From Lentibacter sp. XHP0401 (lineage in GTDB: Bacteria > Pseudomonadota > Alphaproteobacteria > Rhodobacterales > Rhodobacteraceae): 64,000 bases of DNA. The position numbers and the translations under genes are program-made. The stretch spans positions 161,863 to 225,862 of the forward strand of contig NZ_JAOWLC010000006.1 in NCBI RefSeq assembly GCF_025751535.1, written 5' to 3'. Under the pieces are notes generated by a model. It did not search any database. It saw only the letters and a program-made list of their open reading frames with translations, and was not told the DNA's origin. Every line of letters starts with the position of its first letter. The stretch's first letter is position 1. Of the stretch, positions 1-8,106 are shown one piece after another.

Positions 1-2
1 CG

Positions 3-1034
3 CAGTCATGGGGCGCAGCAGAGCCGGTGCGCCGTGCAATCTATGCTCTGCCTGACGGAACCAACCTGCGTTTGCGCTGGCGGCTGCATCTTCTGCTCTC
101 GCGCATCATTGCACGCTCGGTTACGCGCGCATTGAATGCCAGACAATATGATGTGGTTTTCGGGGCTTACTCGTTTCAGTCCATGGCGCGCCTCAAAACA
201 CCCTACCCCATGCTCAAGGCCTTCACGGCGGATGCAAGCTTTACTGTCTACAAGCGCTCGGAAATCGGCGAGAGCTTTGGCTCGTCCTGGACTGCGCGCA
301 AGCTGATCGATCCTCTGACATTTCGCGAAGAACGCAAGATTTATCGCAACCTCGATCTTGCGCTTTGGCCTTCCGAGTGGCTCAAAGAAGAAGCCGACCA
401 GATGTATGGATTGAGTGACGAGCAGAGTGTTATCGTGCCTTGGGGTGCTAATATTGACACCCCGATAGCCGAAGCGAAGCCTTTGCCTCTGTCAAAGGGC
501 GCTCCGGTTTATTTGCTTGTCGTCGGGCGAGACTGGTTTGCCAAAGGCGGCCCGGATGCCTACCGCACGATGCAGACACTGCGCGACCGCGGCGTCGATG
601 CGCGCCTCACCGTGATTGGCACGCAGCCTCCTGCCGAGCATATGAGCGAGCATGTCACGGTGCACCGTTCATTGAACAAAGCCATACCAAAAGAGCGCGA
701 TATTTTTGAAGCGGCCTTTCGCAACTCACATTTTCTGGTGCAGCCTAGCTTTGAAAGCTGGGGCTTTGCTTTTTGCGAGGCAGCGGCCTATTCGCTGCCA
801 TCGCTTTGTCTCTCTGTCGGTGGAGTGCCGGTGCAAGACGGTGTTACAGGACATGACTTGCCGCAAGGCGCCGGTTCAGCCGAGTTCAGCGCGATTATTC
901 AGGGCTATCTTGAAGCGCCAGAAAGCTACGCAGCATTGAGACGCTCGTCACGGATGGACTTTGAGGAGCGCTTAAACTGGGACACTTGGGGCAAAACCGT
1001 GCATGACCTGTTTGAGGCCCGCTTGTCGGTCTAG
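3..1034 (+). CDS. Glycosyltransferase family 4 (GT-B fold), 5'-truncated by the window edge
   Basis: The reading frame is open to the left edge of the window, so the N-terminus is missing; an internal GTG at 27 is unlikely to be the true start. The C-terminal half carries the features of GT-B glycosyltransferases: a VGRDWFAKGG segment starting the second Rossmann domain, and the ESWGFAFCEA stretch, which is the EX7E nucleotide-sugar-binding motif, followed by GGVPVQDGVTG. Such enzymes transfer a sugar from a nucleotide-sugar donor onto a growing glycan in the cytoplasm. The gene converges on a sugar-phosphate transferase 13 bases away, which suggests capsule or exopolysaccharide assembly. Donor and acceptor cannot be read from the sequence. 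Confidence 0.85.
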   Translation, partial: QSWGAAEPVRRAIYALPDGTNLRLRWRLHLLLSRIIARSVTRALNARQYDVVFGAYSFQSMARLKTPYPMLKAFTADASFTVYKRSEIGESFGSSWTARKLIDPLTFREERKIYRNLDLALWPSEWLKEEADQMYGLSDEQSVIVPWGANIDTPIAEAKPLPLSKGAPVYLLVVGRDWFAKGGPDAYRTMQTLRDRGVDARLTVIGTQPPAEHMSEHVTVHRSLNKAIPKERDIFEAAFRNSHFLVQPSFESWGFAFCEAAAYSLPSLCLSVGGVPVQDGVTGHDLPQGAGSAEFSAIIQGYLEAPESYAALRRSSRMDFEERLNWDTWGKTVHDLFEARLSV

Positions 1035-1047
1035 CCATACTGGCTGC

Positions 1048-1734
1048 TTAGTAGCCCGTGCCGCTGACAACAACGCGCAATGTGCCGAGGATCACTTTTA
1101 CATCCGTACCGAACGACAGATCTTTATAGTAGGCTGTGTCATACTCGGCCCGCTGCGGAAAGCTTGTCTCGTTGCGTTCGGAAATCTGCCAGTAGCCCGT
1201 GATGCCAGGGCGCATTTCATAGTAGGCGCGGCCCGGATAAATACTCTCCTGCCCAACCATCATCGGCCGTGGCCCCACAATCGACATATGCCCCAAGAGC
1301 ACGTTGAGCAGCTGTGGCAACTCGTCAAGCGAGGATTTGCGCAGAATTTTCCCGAATAACGTGATGCGCGGATCAGATTTGAGCTTCTGGGTTTCCTCCC
1401 ATTCGGCGCGTGCCTCGGGATTGCGCGCCAGATAGGCATCAAGAATTTGGTCGGCATCGGCCACCATAGTGCGCAGCTTGACCATGCGGAAAAGCCGGCC
1501 ATTTTTGCCAATGCGCTTTTGGGTGTAGATCGGTGCGCGCCCGTCAAGCGCGATGAGGCCCATCAGCGGCAGCAGGATCAGCAAAGCTGGAACAAGCGAA
1601 ACGATCACCAACACCAAGTCAAGCGCGCGCTTGCCGTGCCCGCGATACAGCCCCGCCGAGCGCGGCACAGAAGTAGACTCGAGCAATTTGCGCAGCTCGG
1701 CCATATCCAATCGGCTTGAAACACGTTCATTCAT
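1048..1734 (-). CDS. ExoY-like undecaprenyl-phosphate sugar-phosphate transferase
   Basis: This is a 228-residue member of the bacterial sugar transferase family (PF02397), which starts exopolysaccharide repeat units by moving a sugar-1-phosphate from a UDP-sugar onto undecaprenyl phosphate at the inner membrane. Visible marks are one hydrophobic N-terminal segment (from ALDLVLVIV to LMGLIAL), then KLRTM, the SLDELPQLLNVLLG helix, MSIVGPRP, and RPGITGYWQISERN. It is the short, ExoY-type form with a single membrane segment, not the long WbaP/WcaJ type. The ATG at 1734 is preferred because a GTGAA-type ribosome site precedes it; an in-frame GTG at 1779 would add 15 residues. The exact sugar (galactose or glucose) cannot be decided. 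Confidence 0.88.
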   Translation of the reverse strand: MNERVSSRLDMAELRKLLESTSVPRSAGLYRGHGKRALDLVLVIVSLVPALLILLPLMGLIALDGRAPIYTQKRIGKNGRLFRMVKLRTMVADADQILDAYLARNPEARAEWEETQKLKSDPRITLFGKILRKSSLDELPQLLNVLLGHMSIVGPRPMMVGQESIYPGRAYYEMRPGITGYWQISERNETSFPQRAEYDTAYYKDLSFGTDVKVILGTLRVVVSGTGY

Positions 1735-2773
1735 CGCTTCACCCGTGTGAGCTGCCCAAAACAGGCAGGCCTCACTCACTAAATTTTGCTACCGGATTTA
1801 CCGCGCATCTGGCGCATCAGAGACAATACTCTGAAAGGGCGCCATGCCGCATGGTTCTCATAACTTTTTCACCGGCGCGGGCTTGGCAGCTTTGCCCACG
1901 TCAAAAGCTAGAACTGTGCGCGCTGTCCCCTAGCGCTCTCCGTGATTTGCAGAACTAAAATTGCACATCGCCGGAACCCTTCCCTACGCCCCTTTGAGGC
2001 GCCGAGTCAATTCCCGATAAATTGTAGAAACCTCGAACATAACAGTTTTCAACCTACACAGCTTCAAATTCCGACACGACTTCAGGCAGGGTTTAACCAA
2101 TGCGCGAAGCCTGCAAAAAAACGCGTCGCAACCTGCCGACTTTCGCGCATACTGGTTACACAACTGTGTTGCGACAAGAATGAAAATGCTAGAAAATCAA
2201 AAACAGTCTAAGGGGAATTCCGAGATAGCTGCGTCAGAAAGAACAGTTTACCACTCTGGCGCGCATTTATGACAATTTTTCATTCAGTTTCCCCGTATTT
2301 CACCACACTCCCCAGTCTCGGTGTTTCGGACAAAACCCAGAAAAACTGCCGCAAGAGTTCCGACTTCTCCTTGCCCAAATAGACCCTAGAATTACCCCTA
2401 TCCTCCCGGCCTTCGCGCCGGTTTTGGAAAAGTCATTGTTTTGAATTTGGAAACGCTGTTTTTCTTAAGTGGGGCACCTGACCGAGCAAAACCGCCTCCC
2501 ACAGGCAAGCACGTGATTTGATTCTAGCTTCCCGCTGTCTGCCCCTCTTCCAGCCAAAGCCACACCGAAGCCGCGCTCTGCGGCCCTGTAAGTCCAGTTG
2601 CAGGGCGCGGTTCATGCCAGCACGCGTCTTCAGGGAAACAAATCCGTTTACTTGCAACACCTTAGCAAACGCATTGCCCAAACCGCTCCGCCATTTCCCT
2701 TTGACGTGTGTGAAACGCTCGTCCATCGTGGCTCAAACAGGACCGCGGACAGGGATAAGGGACGAACGAGCCA
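1735..2773. other. Intergenic region upstream of soeA, about 1 kb
   Basis: No convincing gene is seen. Short open frames on both strands have no recognisable protein character. The only structure noted is a GC-rich hairpin followed by TTTT at 2406-2425. The region should contain the promoter of the soe operon on the right and of the sugar transferase on the left; I could not assign -35/-10 boxes with confidence. Confidence 0.5.
2406..2425 (+). terminator. Short hairpin with T4 tail (terminator or leader attenuator)
   Basis: CCGGC and GCCGG arms (5 bp) with a 6-base loop are followed directly by TTTT. It lies about 350 bases upstream of soeA, with no gene ending just before it on the plus strand, so it could end a short leader or small RNA. 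The stem is short and chance formation is possible. Confidence 0.35.
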
Positions 2774-5605
2774 ATGGCCATTACATCCGAAAAAGCACCC
2801 GCGCGCCCTTCTCCCTATGTCTCTGACGAAATCCGCAAAACCACCTGTTATATGTGCGCCTGCCGCTGCGGCATCAATGTGCACATGCAGGACGGGAAAG
2901 TGAAATACATCGAGGGCAACAAGGATCACCCCGTCAACAAGGGCGTTCTCTGTGCCAAGGGCTCGGCGGGCATCATGCAGCATTACGCGCCATCCCGCCT
3001 CAAAGCGCCAATGAAGCGTGTGGGACCGCGTGGGTCCGGCAGGTTTGAAGAGGTCAGCTGGGACGAGGCCTACAGTTTGGCAGAAAGCTGGCTGCGGCCG
3101 ATCCGCGAGCGCGCGCCGCATGAGCTTGCGTTTTTCACGGGGCGCGACCAGTCGCAGAGTTTTACATCGCTCTGGGCGCAGGCTTTTGGCACGCCCAACT
3201 ACGCGGCGCACGGGGGGTTTTGCTCGGTCAACATGGCGGCGGCAGGTATCTACACAATGGGCGGCTCATTCTGGGAGTTTGGCCAGCCTGATTGGGACCG
3301 CACCAAGATGTTCATGATCTTCGGAGTTGCAGAGGACCATGACAGCAACCCCATCAAGATGGGTATTGGCAAGCTAAAGGCGCGTGGAGCGCGCATTGTG
3401 GGCGTGAACCCCGTGCGCTCGGGGTATAACGCTGTGGCAGATGACTGGGTCGGGATTACGCCGGGGACAGACGGGCTTTTCATCATGGCGATGATCCATG
3501 AACTGCTCAAAGCAGGCCAGATCGACCTTGATTACCTCACCCGCTACACCAACGCGGGCTTCCTTGTGAACTGTGCGGAAAGCGGGCCAAACAAGGGGCT
3601 TTTTCTGCGCTCCGAGAGTAGCAAGGCGCAAGTGGTCGACCGTGCCACAGGGAAGCTGGCAGACTATGATGCCAATGGAGTGAAGGCAAAGCTGACAGGG
3701 CACATCCGTATCGCCGGTGAGACATACCGCCCCGCATTCGAGCTTCTGGCCGAACAGTATATGAGCGAGGACTACGCACCCGAAACTGTTTCCGAGCGCT
3801 GCGGTATTCCAGCGAAGCGCATTAAAGCTCTGGCGGCAGACCTTGCGCGCGTGGCTTTCGAAGAAGAAATTGTGATCAACCGGCCTTGGACCGACTGGAA
3901 GGGCGAGAAGCACACCCAGATGATTGGCCGCCCTGTGTCCTTCCACGCGATGCGCGGTATTTCCGCGCATTCCAACGGTTTTCAGACCTGCCGTGCGCTG
4001 CATATTTTGCAAATCCTGCTTGGCTCTGTCGAAGTGCCAGGCGGCTTCCGCTTCAAGCCGCCCTACCCCAAGCCGCCCGAGGCACACCCCAAGCCGCATG
4101 CCGGTGATGTTCCCGGCCAGCCGCTGCCCGGGCCGCACCTTGGCTATCCGATGGGCCCCGAGCACCTTTTGATTGATGATGACGGCACCCCCCAGCGCAT
4201 CGACAAGGCTTTCAGCTGGGAGAACCCGTTTAGCGCGCATGGCCTCATGCATATGGTCATCTCCAACGCTCACGCAGGTGTGCCTTACAAAATCGACACG
4301 CTGTTTATGTATATGGCCAATATGGCTTGGAATTCCTCGATGAACACCTCGGCGGTCATCGACATGCTGACAGACACGGATGAAAATGGTGATTATGTGA
4401 TTCCCCATATCATCTATTCGGATGCTTATAGCTCCGAGACTGTGGCCTATGCCGACCTTATCTTGCCCGACACGACCTATCTTGAGCGCCACGACTGTAT
4501 CTCGCTACTGGATCGTCCGATCAGCGAGGCCGATGCGGCGGCAGATGCGATCCGCTGGCCTGTGGTAGAACCTGACCGCGATGTGAAAAGCTTTCAATCT
4601 GCCCTCTGCGACCTTGGTGCGCGGCTTGGGTTGCCCGGCTTTGTGAAAGAAGACGGCAGCCAGAAATACGCGGATTATGCCGACTATATCGTCAGCCACG
4701 AGCGCCGCGCGGGTATTGGCCCGTTGGCGGGCTTTCGTGGAGCGGACGGGCAGAGCGAAGGCCGCGGGTCTCCGAACCCGAAACAGCTTGAGAAGTATAT
4801 CGAAAACGGGGGGTTCTGGGCCACGCATCTGCCCGAGGAGGCGCAGTTTTACAAACCTTGGAACCAAGCCTATCAGGACTGGGCCGTGAAGATCGGCTTG
4901 TTTGATGCGCCCCAGCCCTATGTTTTTAACCTCTACCTTGAGCCGATGCGCAAAATGCAACTGGCCGCCGAGGGCTATGGCGAGCGCCAACCACCCGAGC
5001 ATTTGCGCGCTCGCATGATCGAAACGATGACACCGTTGCCGGACTGGTATGCGCCTTTTGAGGAAACCCTCGTTTCTGAAGAGAAATACCCGCTGCACGC
5101 CCTCACCCAGCGCCCGATGCATATGTATCATTCATGGGGCAGTCAGAACGCCTGGCTGCGCCAGATCACTGGGGTGAACAAGATGTTTATTCCTGGTGCA
5201 CTCTGGGAAGAGCACGGCTTTGAGGAAGGTGACTGGGCCTATATCACCTCGCCGCACGGGCGCATCAAGGCGCCTGTCGCGCGGATGGATGGTGTCAATG
5301 GCAAAACCATCTGGACATGGAACGCCATCGGCAAAAAGCGCGGCGCTTGGGCGCTCTCTGAAGATGCGCAGGAGGCCACAGAAGGCTTCTTGATGAACCA
5401 TTTGATCAACGAGCTTCTGCCGCCCAAGGGTGATGGGCTTCGCTGGGCCAACTCCGACCCCGTCACGGGCCAAGCCGCATGGTTTGATTTGCGTGTACGG
5501 ATCGAGAAAACGTCCAAGGGTGGGCCTTCGGAGCCTGCCTTGAAGGCGCAGGAAAGCCCCGTCGGCAAAGGGCCGAAGAACGTAAGCTACGGGGAGGAGT
5601 TTTGA
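2774..5605 (+). CDS. soeA: Sulfite dehydrogenase, molybdopterin catalytic subunit SoeA
   Basis: This 943-residue protein belongs to the complex iron-sulfur molybdoenzyme (DMSO reductase) family. The N-terminus has Cys25-x2-Cys28-x3-Cys32 and Cys60 for one [4Fe-4S] cluster, and a Cys near residue 150 (GGFCSVN) is the likely Mo ligand. There is no twin-arginine signal, which points to a cytoplasmic enzyme; known SoeA proteins are cytoplasmic and of very similar length. It is followed by a four-cluster ferredoxin subunit and a DmsC-like anchor, the SoeABC arrangement that oxidises sulfite to sulfate and feeds electrons to quinone. The function is assigned by family and gene order; a polysulfide or thiosulfate reductase-like role is the main alternative. 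Confidence 0.82.
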   Translation: MAITSEKAPARPSPYVSDEIRKTTCYMCACRCGINVHMQDGKVKYIEGNKDHPVNKGVLCAKGSAGIMQHYAPSRLKAPMKRVGPRGSGRFEEVSWDEAYSLAESWLRPIRERAPHELAFFTGRDQSQSFTSLWAQAFGTPNYAAHGGFCSVNMAAAGIYTMGGSFWEFGQPDWDRTKMFMIFGVAEDHDSNPIKMGIGKLKARGARIVGVNPVRSGYNAVADDWVGITPGTDGLFIMAMIHELLKAGQIDLDYLTRYTNAGFLVNCAESGPNKGLFLRSESSKAQVVDRATGKLADYDANGVKAKLTGHIRIAGETYRPAFELLAEQYMSEDYAPETVSERCGIPAKRIKALAADLARVAFEEEIVINRPWTDWKGEKHTQMIGRPVSFHAMRGISAHSNGFQTCRALHILQILLGSVEVPGGFRFKPPYPKPPEAHPKPHAGDVPGQPLPGPHLGYPMGPEHLLIDDDGTPQRIDKAFSWENPFSAHGLMHMVISNAHAGVPYKIDTLFMYMANMAWNSSMNTSAVIDMLTDTDENGDYVIPHIIYSDAYSSETVAYADLILPDTTYLERHDCISLLDRPISEADAAADAIRWPVVEPDRDVKSFQSALCDLGARLGLPGFVKEDGSQKYADYADYIVSHERRAGIGPLAGFRGADGQSEGRGSPNPKQLEKYIENGGFWATHLPEEAQFYKPWNQAYQDWAVKIGLFDAPQPYVFNLYLEPMRKMQLAAEGYGERQPPEHLRARMIETMTPLPDWYAPFEETLVSEEKYPLHALTQRPMHMYHSWGSQNAWLRQITGVNKMFIPGALWEEHGFEEGDWAYITSPHGRIKAPVARMDGVNGKTIWTWNAIGKKRGAWALSEDAQEATEGFLMNHLINELLPPKGDGLRWANSDPVTGQAAWFDLRVRIEKTSKGGPSEPALKAQESPVGKGPKNVSYGEEF

Positions 5606-6438
5606 TGAGGGAGCATACTGTAACAGGCGGCGGCGGGCTCAAGCTCCATGTCACCGACCAAGGCCCCGAAAATGCGCCTGCGCTCCTGCTTATCCACGGC
5701 TGGGCGCAGCATTCTGTCGCTTGGGCAGCACAAGCCCCTCTGACCGAGCGCTTTCGCGTTGTGGCACTTGACCTGCGAGGACATGGCAGCTCTGACGCGC
5801 CTCAGGATGTGTCCGCCTACACAGAGACACAGCTCTGGGGCGATGACATCCACGCCGTGATCACCGAGCTTGGCCTCAAGAGCACTGTGCTTGTGGGCTG
5901 GTCCTATGGCGCACGGGTGATTGCCTCTTATATCGCAACGCATGGACAAGACGCGATTGCGGGTGTTGTCCTTGTGGGCGGAGTGATCGCAATTGGCGAG
6001 GCGCGTGAACCCTGGATGATGGGGGCGGGCAGCCCTGCGCTCAACAAAGACCTATACACCTCCAATCAGGCTCGCTTGCTCGCAGCGACTGCCCAGTTTG
6101 TCGATCAGTGCACCTATGCCCCTCTGCCGCGCGAAACCTATGGCGTGCTTGTGGGCGCGAATATGTTCGTAAGCCCCTTGGTGCGCCGCGCGCTTTTTGC
6201 GGGCACGCTTGATTGCCGACCTGTTTGGAAAGGTTTCACCAGACCTGCACTCGTGATTCACGGGACGAATGATGCAATCGTTGAACCTCTCGTTGGCCAA
6301 ACAGCAGCTGAAACGCTTTCAGGTGGCACGCTTTCTCTCTGGCCTGAAACAGGCCATGCGCCCTTCGCCGAGCACCCCGAGCGCTTCAACGAGGAACTGG
6401 CAACCTTTGCAACCCAAGCGATTGAGGAGAGCGCATGA
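5605..6438 (+). CDS. Alpha/beta hydrolase embedded in the soe operon
   Basis: This is a 277-residue alpha/beta-hydrolase-fold protein. The nucleophile elbow GWSYGA, the acid region HGTNDAIV and the catalytic histidine in ETGHAPFAEHP are all visible, as is the oxyanion region HGWAQHS, so the triad looks complete. The ATG at 5605 overlaps the last base of the soeA stop codon and has GGAGGAG just upstream; the end overlaps soeB by 4 bases. It is therefore translated together with the sulfite dehydrogenase. No signal peptide is seen, so it is probably cytoplasmic. The substrate is unknown. Its position between the catalytic and electron-transfer subunits hints at a role in the same pathway, perhaps on a sulfonated or thioester compound, but that is inference. 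Confidence 0.85.
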   Translation: MREHTVTGGGGLKLHVTDQGPENAPALLLIHGWAQHSVAWAAQAPLTERFRVVALDLRGHGSSDAPQDVSAYTETQLWGDDIHAVITELGLKSTVLVGWSYGARVIASYIATHGQDAIAGVVLVGGVIAIGEAREPWMMGAGSPALNKDLYTSNQARLLAATAQFVDQCTYAPLPRETYGVLVGANMFVSPLVRRALFAGTLDCRPVWKGFTRPALVIHGTNDAIVEPLVGQTAAETLSGGTLSLWPETGHAPFAEHPERFNEELATFATQAIEESA

Positions 6439-7166
6439 CCACTCTGCCGCAAAGCACCGAAAAAAAGCTTGGCCTTGTCATTGATCTTGACACCTGCGTC
6501 GGCTGCCATGCCTGCGTGGTGTCTTGTAAGGAATGGAACACCTCCAACTATGGCGCGCCGCTCTCCGATATCGACGCTTACGGAGCCGAGCCGCACGGAA
6601 CCTTTCTCAACCGTGTCCACAGCTTTGAAGCACAACCTGAAAGCGGCTGCTCGCAAACCGTGCATTTCCCCAAGTCCTGCCTGCATTGCGAGGACGCGCC
6701 CTGCGTGACGGTTTGCCCGACAGGTGCGAGCTACAAGCGCGAGGAAGACGGGATCGTGCTGGTCAACGAAGATGATTGCATGGGCTGCGGCCTTTGCGCA
6801 TGGGCTTGCCCATATGGCGCTCGCGAGCTTGACGAAATTTTCGGGGTGATGAAGAAATGCACCCTTTGTGTAGACCGGATTTATAACGAGAACATCCCCG
6901 AGGAAGACCGTATTCCCTCCTGCGTGCGCACCTGCCCCTCGAATGCACGCCACTTTGGCGATTTGAGCAACCCCGAGAGCAATGTGTCAAAGCTGGTTGC
7001 TGCACGCGGCGGGATGGACCTGATGCCGGAGCTTGGAACCAAACCTGTGAACAAGTACCTGCCACCGCGCCTGAAGGATCAGCCCTCTGACGCCGCGCTT
7101 GAGCCGCAACACAATGACGCCAAAGGCCTCTTTGCCTGGCTTGATAAAGCGCTGGAGAATATCTGA
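6435..7166 (+). CDS. soeB: Sulfite dehydrogenase, four-[4Fe-4S] electron-transfer subunit SoeB
   Basis: This 243-residue ferredoxin-like protein (DmsB/NrfC type) has four cysteine groups: CVGCHACVVSC, CLHCEDAPCVTVCP, CMGCGLCAWACP, and CTLC with a later CVRTCP. Together they bind four [4Fe-4S] clusters that carry electrons from the molybdenum site to the membrane anchor. There is no signal peptide, matching the cytoplasmic catalytic subunit. Its ATG overlaps the upstream hydrolase stop (ATGA), and its stop overlaps the soeC start by one base, so the subunits are translationally coupled. Confidence 0.88.
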   Translation: MTTLPQSTEKKLGLVIDLDTCVGCHACVVSCKEWNTSNYGAPLSDIDAYGAEPHGTFLNRVHSFEAQPESGCSQTVHFPKSCLHCEDAPCVTVCPTGASYKREEDGIVLVNEDDCMGCGLCAWACPYGARELDEIFGVMKKCTLCVDRIYNENIPEEDRIPSCVRTCPSNARHFGDLSNPESNVSKLVAARGGMDLMPELGTKPVNKYLPPRLKDQPSDAALEPQHNDAKGLFAWLDKALENI

Positions 7167-8035
7167 TGCATCCAGCGCCCTCTGTTATTGCCTTCACAAC
7201 GCTTTCAGGCCTCGGTTTCGGACTTCTGGCATTTCTGGGCATAGGCCTGCCTCCTGTGACAGGCTGGGTGGCTTTTGTTTTTTTCTTTCTCGGGTATGCG
7301 CTCGCCGTAGGTGGGCTTTTGGCCTCGGTCGCGCATCTGGCGAACCCGAAGAACGCTATTAAGGCTTTCAGCCAGTGGCGCTCAAGTTGGCTGTCGCGAG
7401 AAGGCATTGTTGCAGTCTTCGCACTCTTGGTCATGACTGTTTTTGCCATTGCGCTTATCTTCTTCGGAGTCCGTCTTCGGCTTGTCGGCCTGATTGGCGC
7501 GCTCTTATGCCTTGGAACCGTTTTCACCACGTCGATGATCTACACACAGCTCAAAACCGTGCCGCGCTGGAATATGTGGACAACCCCACCTGTCTTTATT
7601 CTCCACGCTCTGGGCGGTGGGGCCTTGCTTGCAGGCCAGCCGCGCTTGGCAGCAGTCCTCCTTGCGAGCCTTGGCGCACTCATGGTCTGGGCCTGGATTG
7701 TGGGCGATGAAAAAGGCCGTGCCGGATCAACGATGGAAACAGCAACGGGCCTCGGGCACATCGGCAAGGTGCGCTTGCTGGAACCTCCCCATTCGGGCGA
7801 GAACTATCTCTTGAAGGAAATGGCCTATCAAGTGGGGCGTAAGCACGCGTTCAAGCTAAGGCTGATCGCCTTTGGCCTTGGCATTGTTCTACCCGTATTG
7901 CTCATGCTCTTACTGCCTGTAACACACACCACGGCGCTGGTTGCGATCCTCGCACATCTTGTTGGTATTTTCGCTGGCCGCTGGCTCTTTTTTGCCGAGG
8001 CCGAGCATGTGCAGGCTCTTTACTACGGCAGATAA
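7166..8035 (+). CDS. soeC: Sulfite dehydrogenase, DmsC-like membrane anchor SoeC
   Basis: This 289-residue, very hydrophobic protein has about eight membrane segments and the look of the DmsC anchor family, which holds the catalytic pair at the cytoplasmic face of the inner membrane and passes electrons to quinone. It starts one base inside the soeB stop. Gene order SoeA, SoeB, SoeC with a DmsC-type anchor, rather than an NrfD/PsrC type, is the best sequence argument for a sulfite dehydrogenase over other family members. A weak AACCG/CGGTT hairpin directly follows the stop. Confidence 0.82.
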   Translation: MHPAPSVIAFTTLSGLGFGLLAFLGIGLPPVTGWVAFVFFFLGYALAVGGLLASVAHLANPKNAIKAFSQWRSSWLSREGIVAVFALLVMTVFAIALIFFGVRLRLVGLIGALLCLGTVFTTSMIYTQLKTVPRWNMWTTPPVFILHALGGGALLAGQPRLAAVLLASLGALMVWAWIVGDEKGRAGSTMETATGLGHIGKVRLLEPPHSGENYLLKEMAYQVGRKHAFKLRLIAFGLGIVLPVLLMLLLPVTHTTALVAILAHLVGIFAGRWLFFAEAEHVQALYYGR

Positions 8036-8106
8036 CCGACCGCACGGTTGACTTTTGACATGGCGCGAGACAGGTTCATCTGAACTTGGCCAATAGGAGC
8101 GCCCCC

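Noticed and set aside
3374..4492. 372-residue minus-strand frame inside soeA
   Set aside because: Fully antisense to a well-supported molybdoenzyme and without any recognisable domain.
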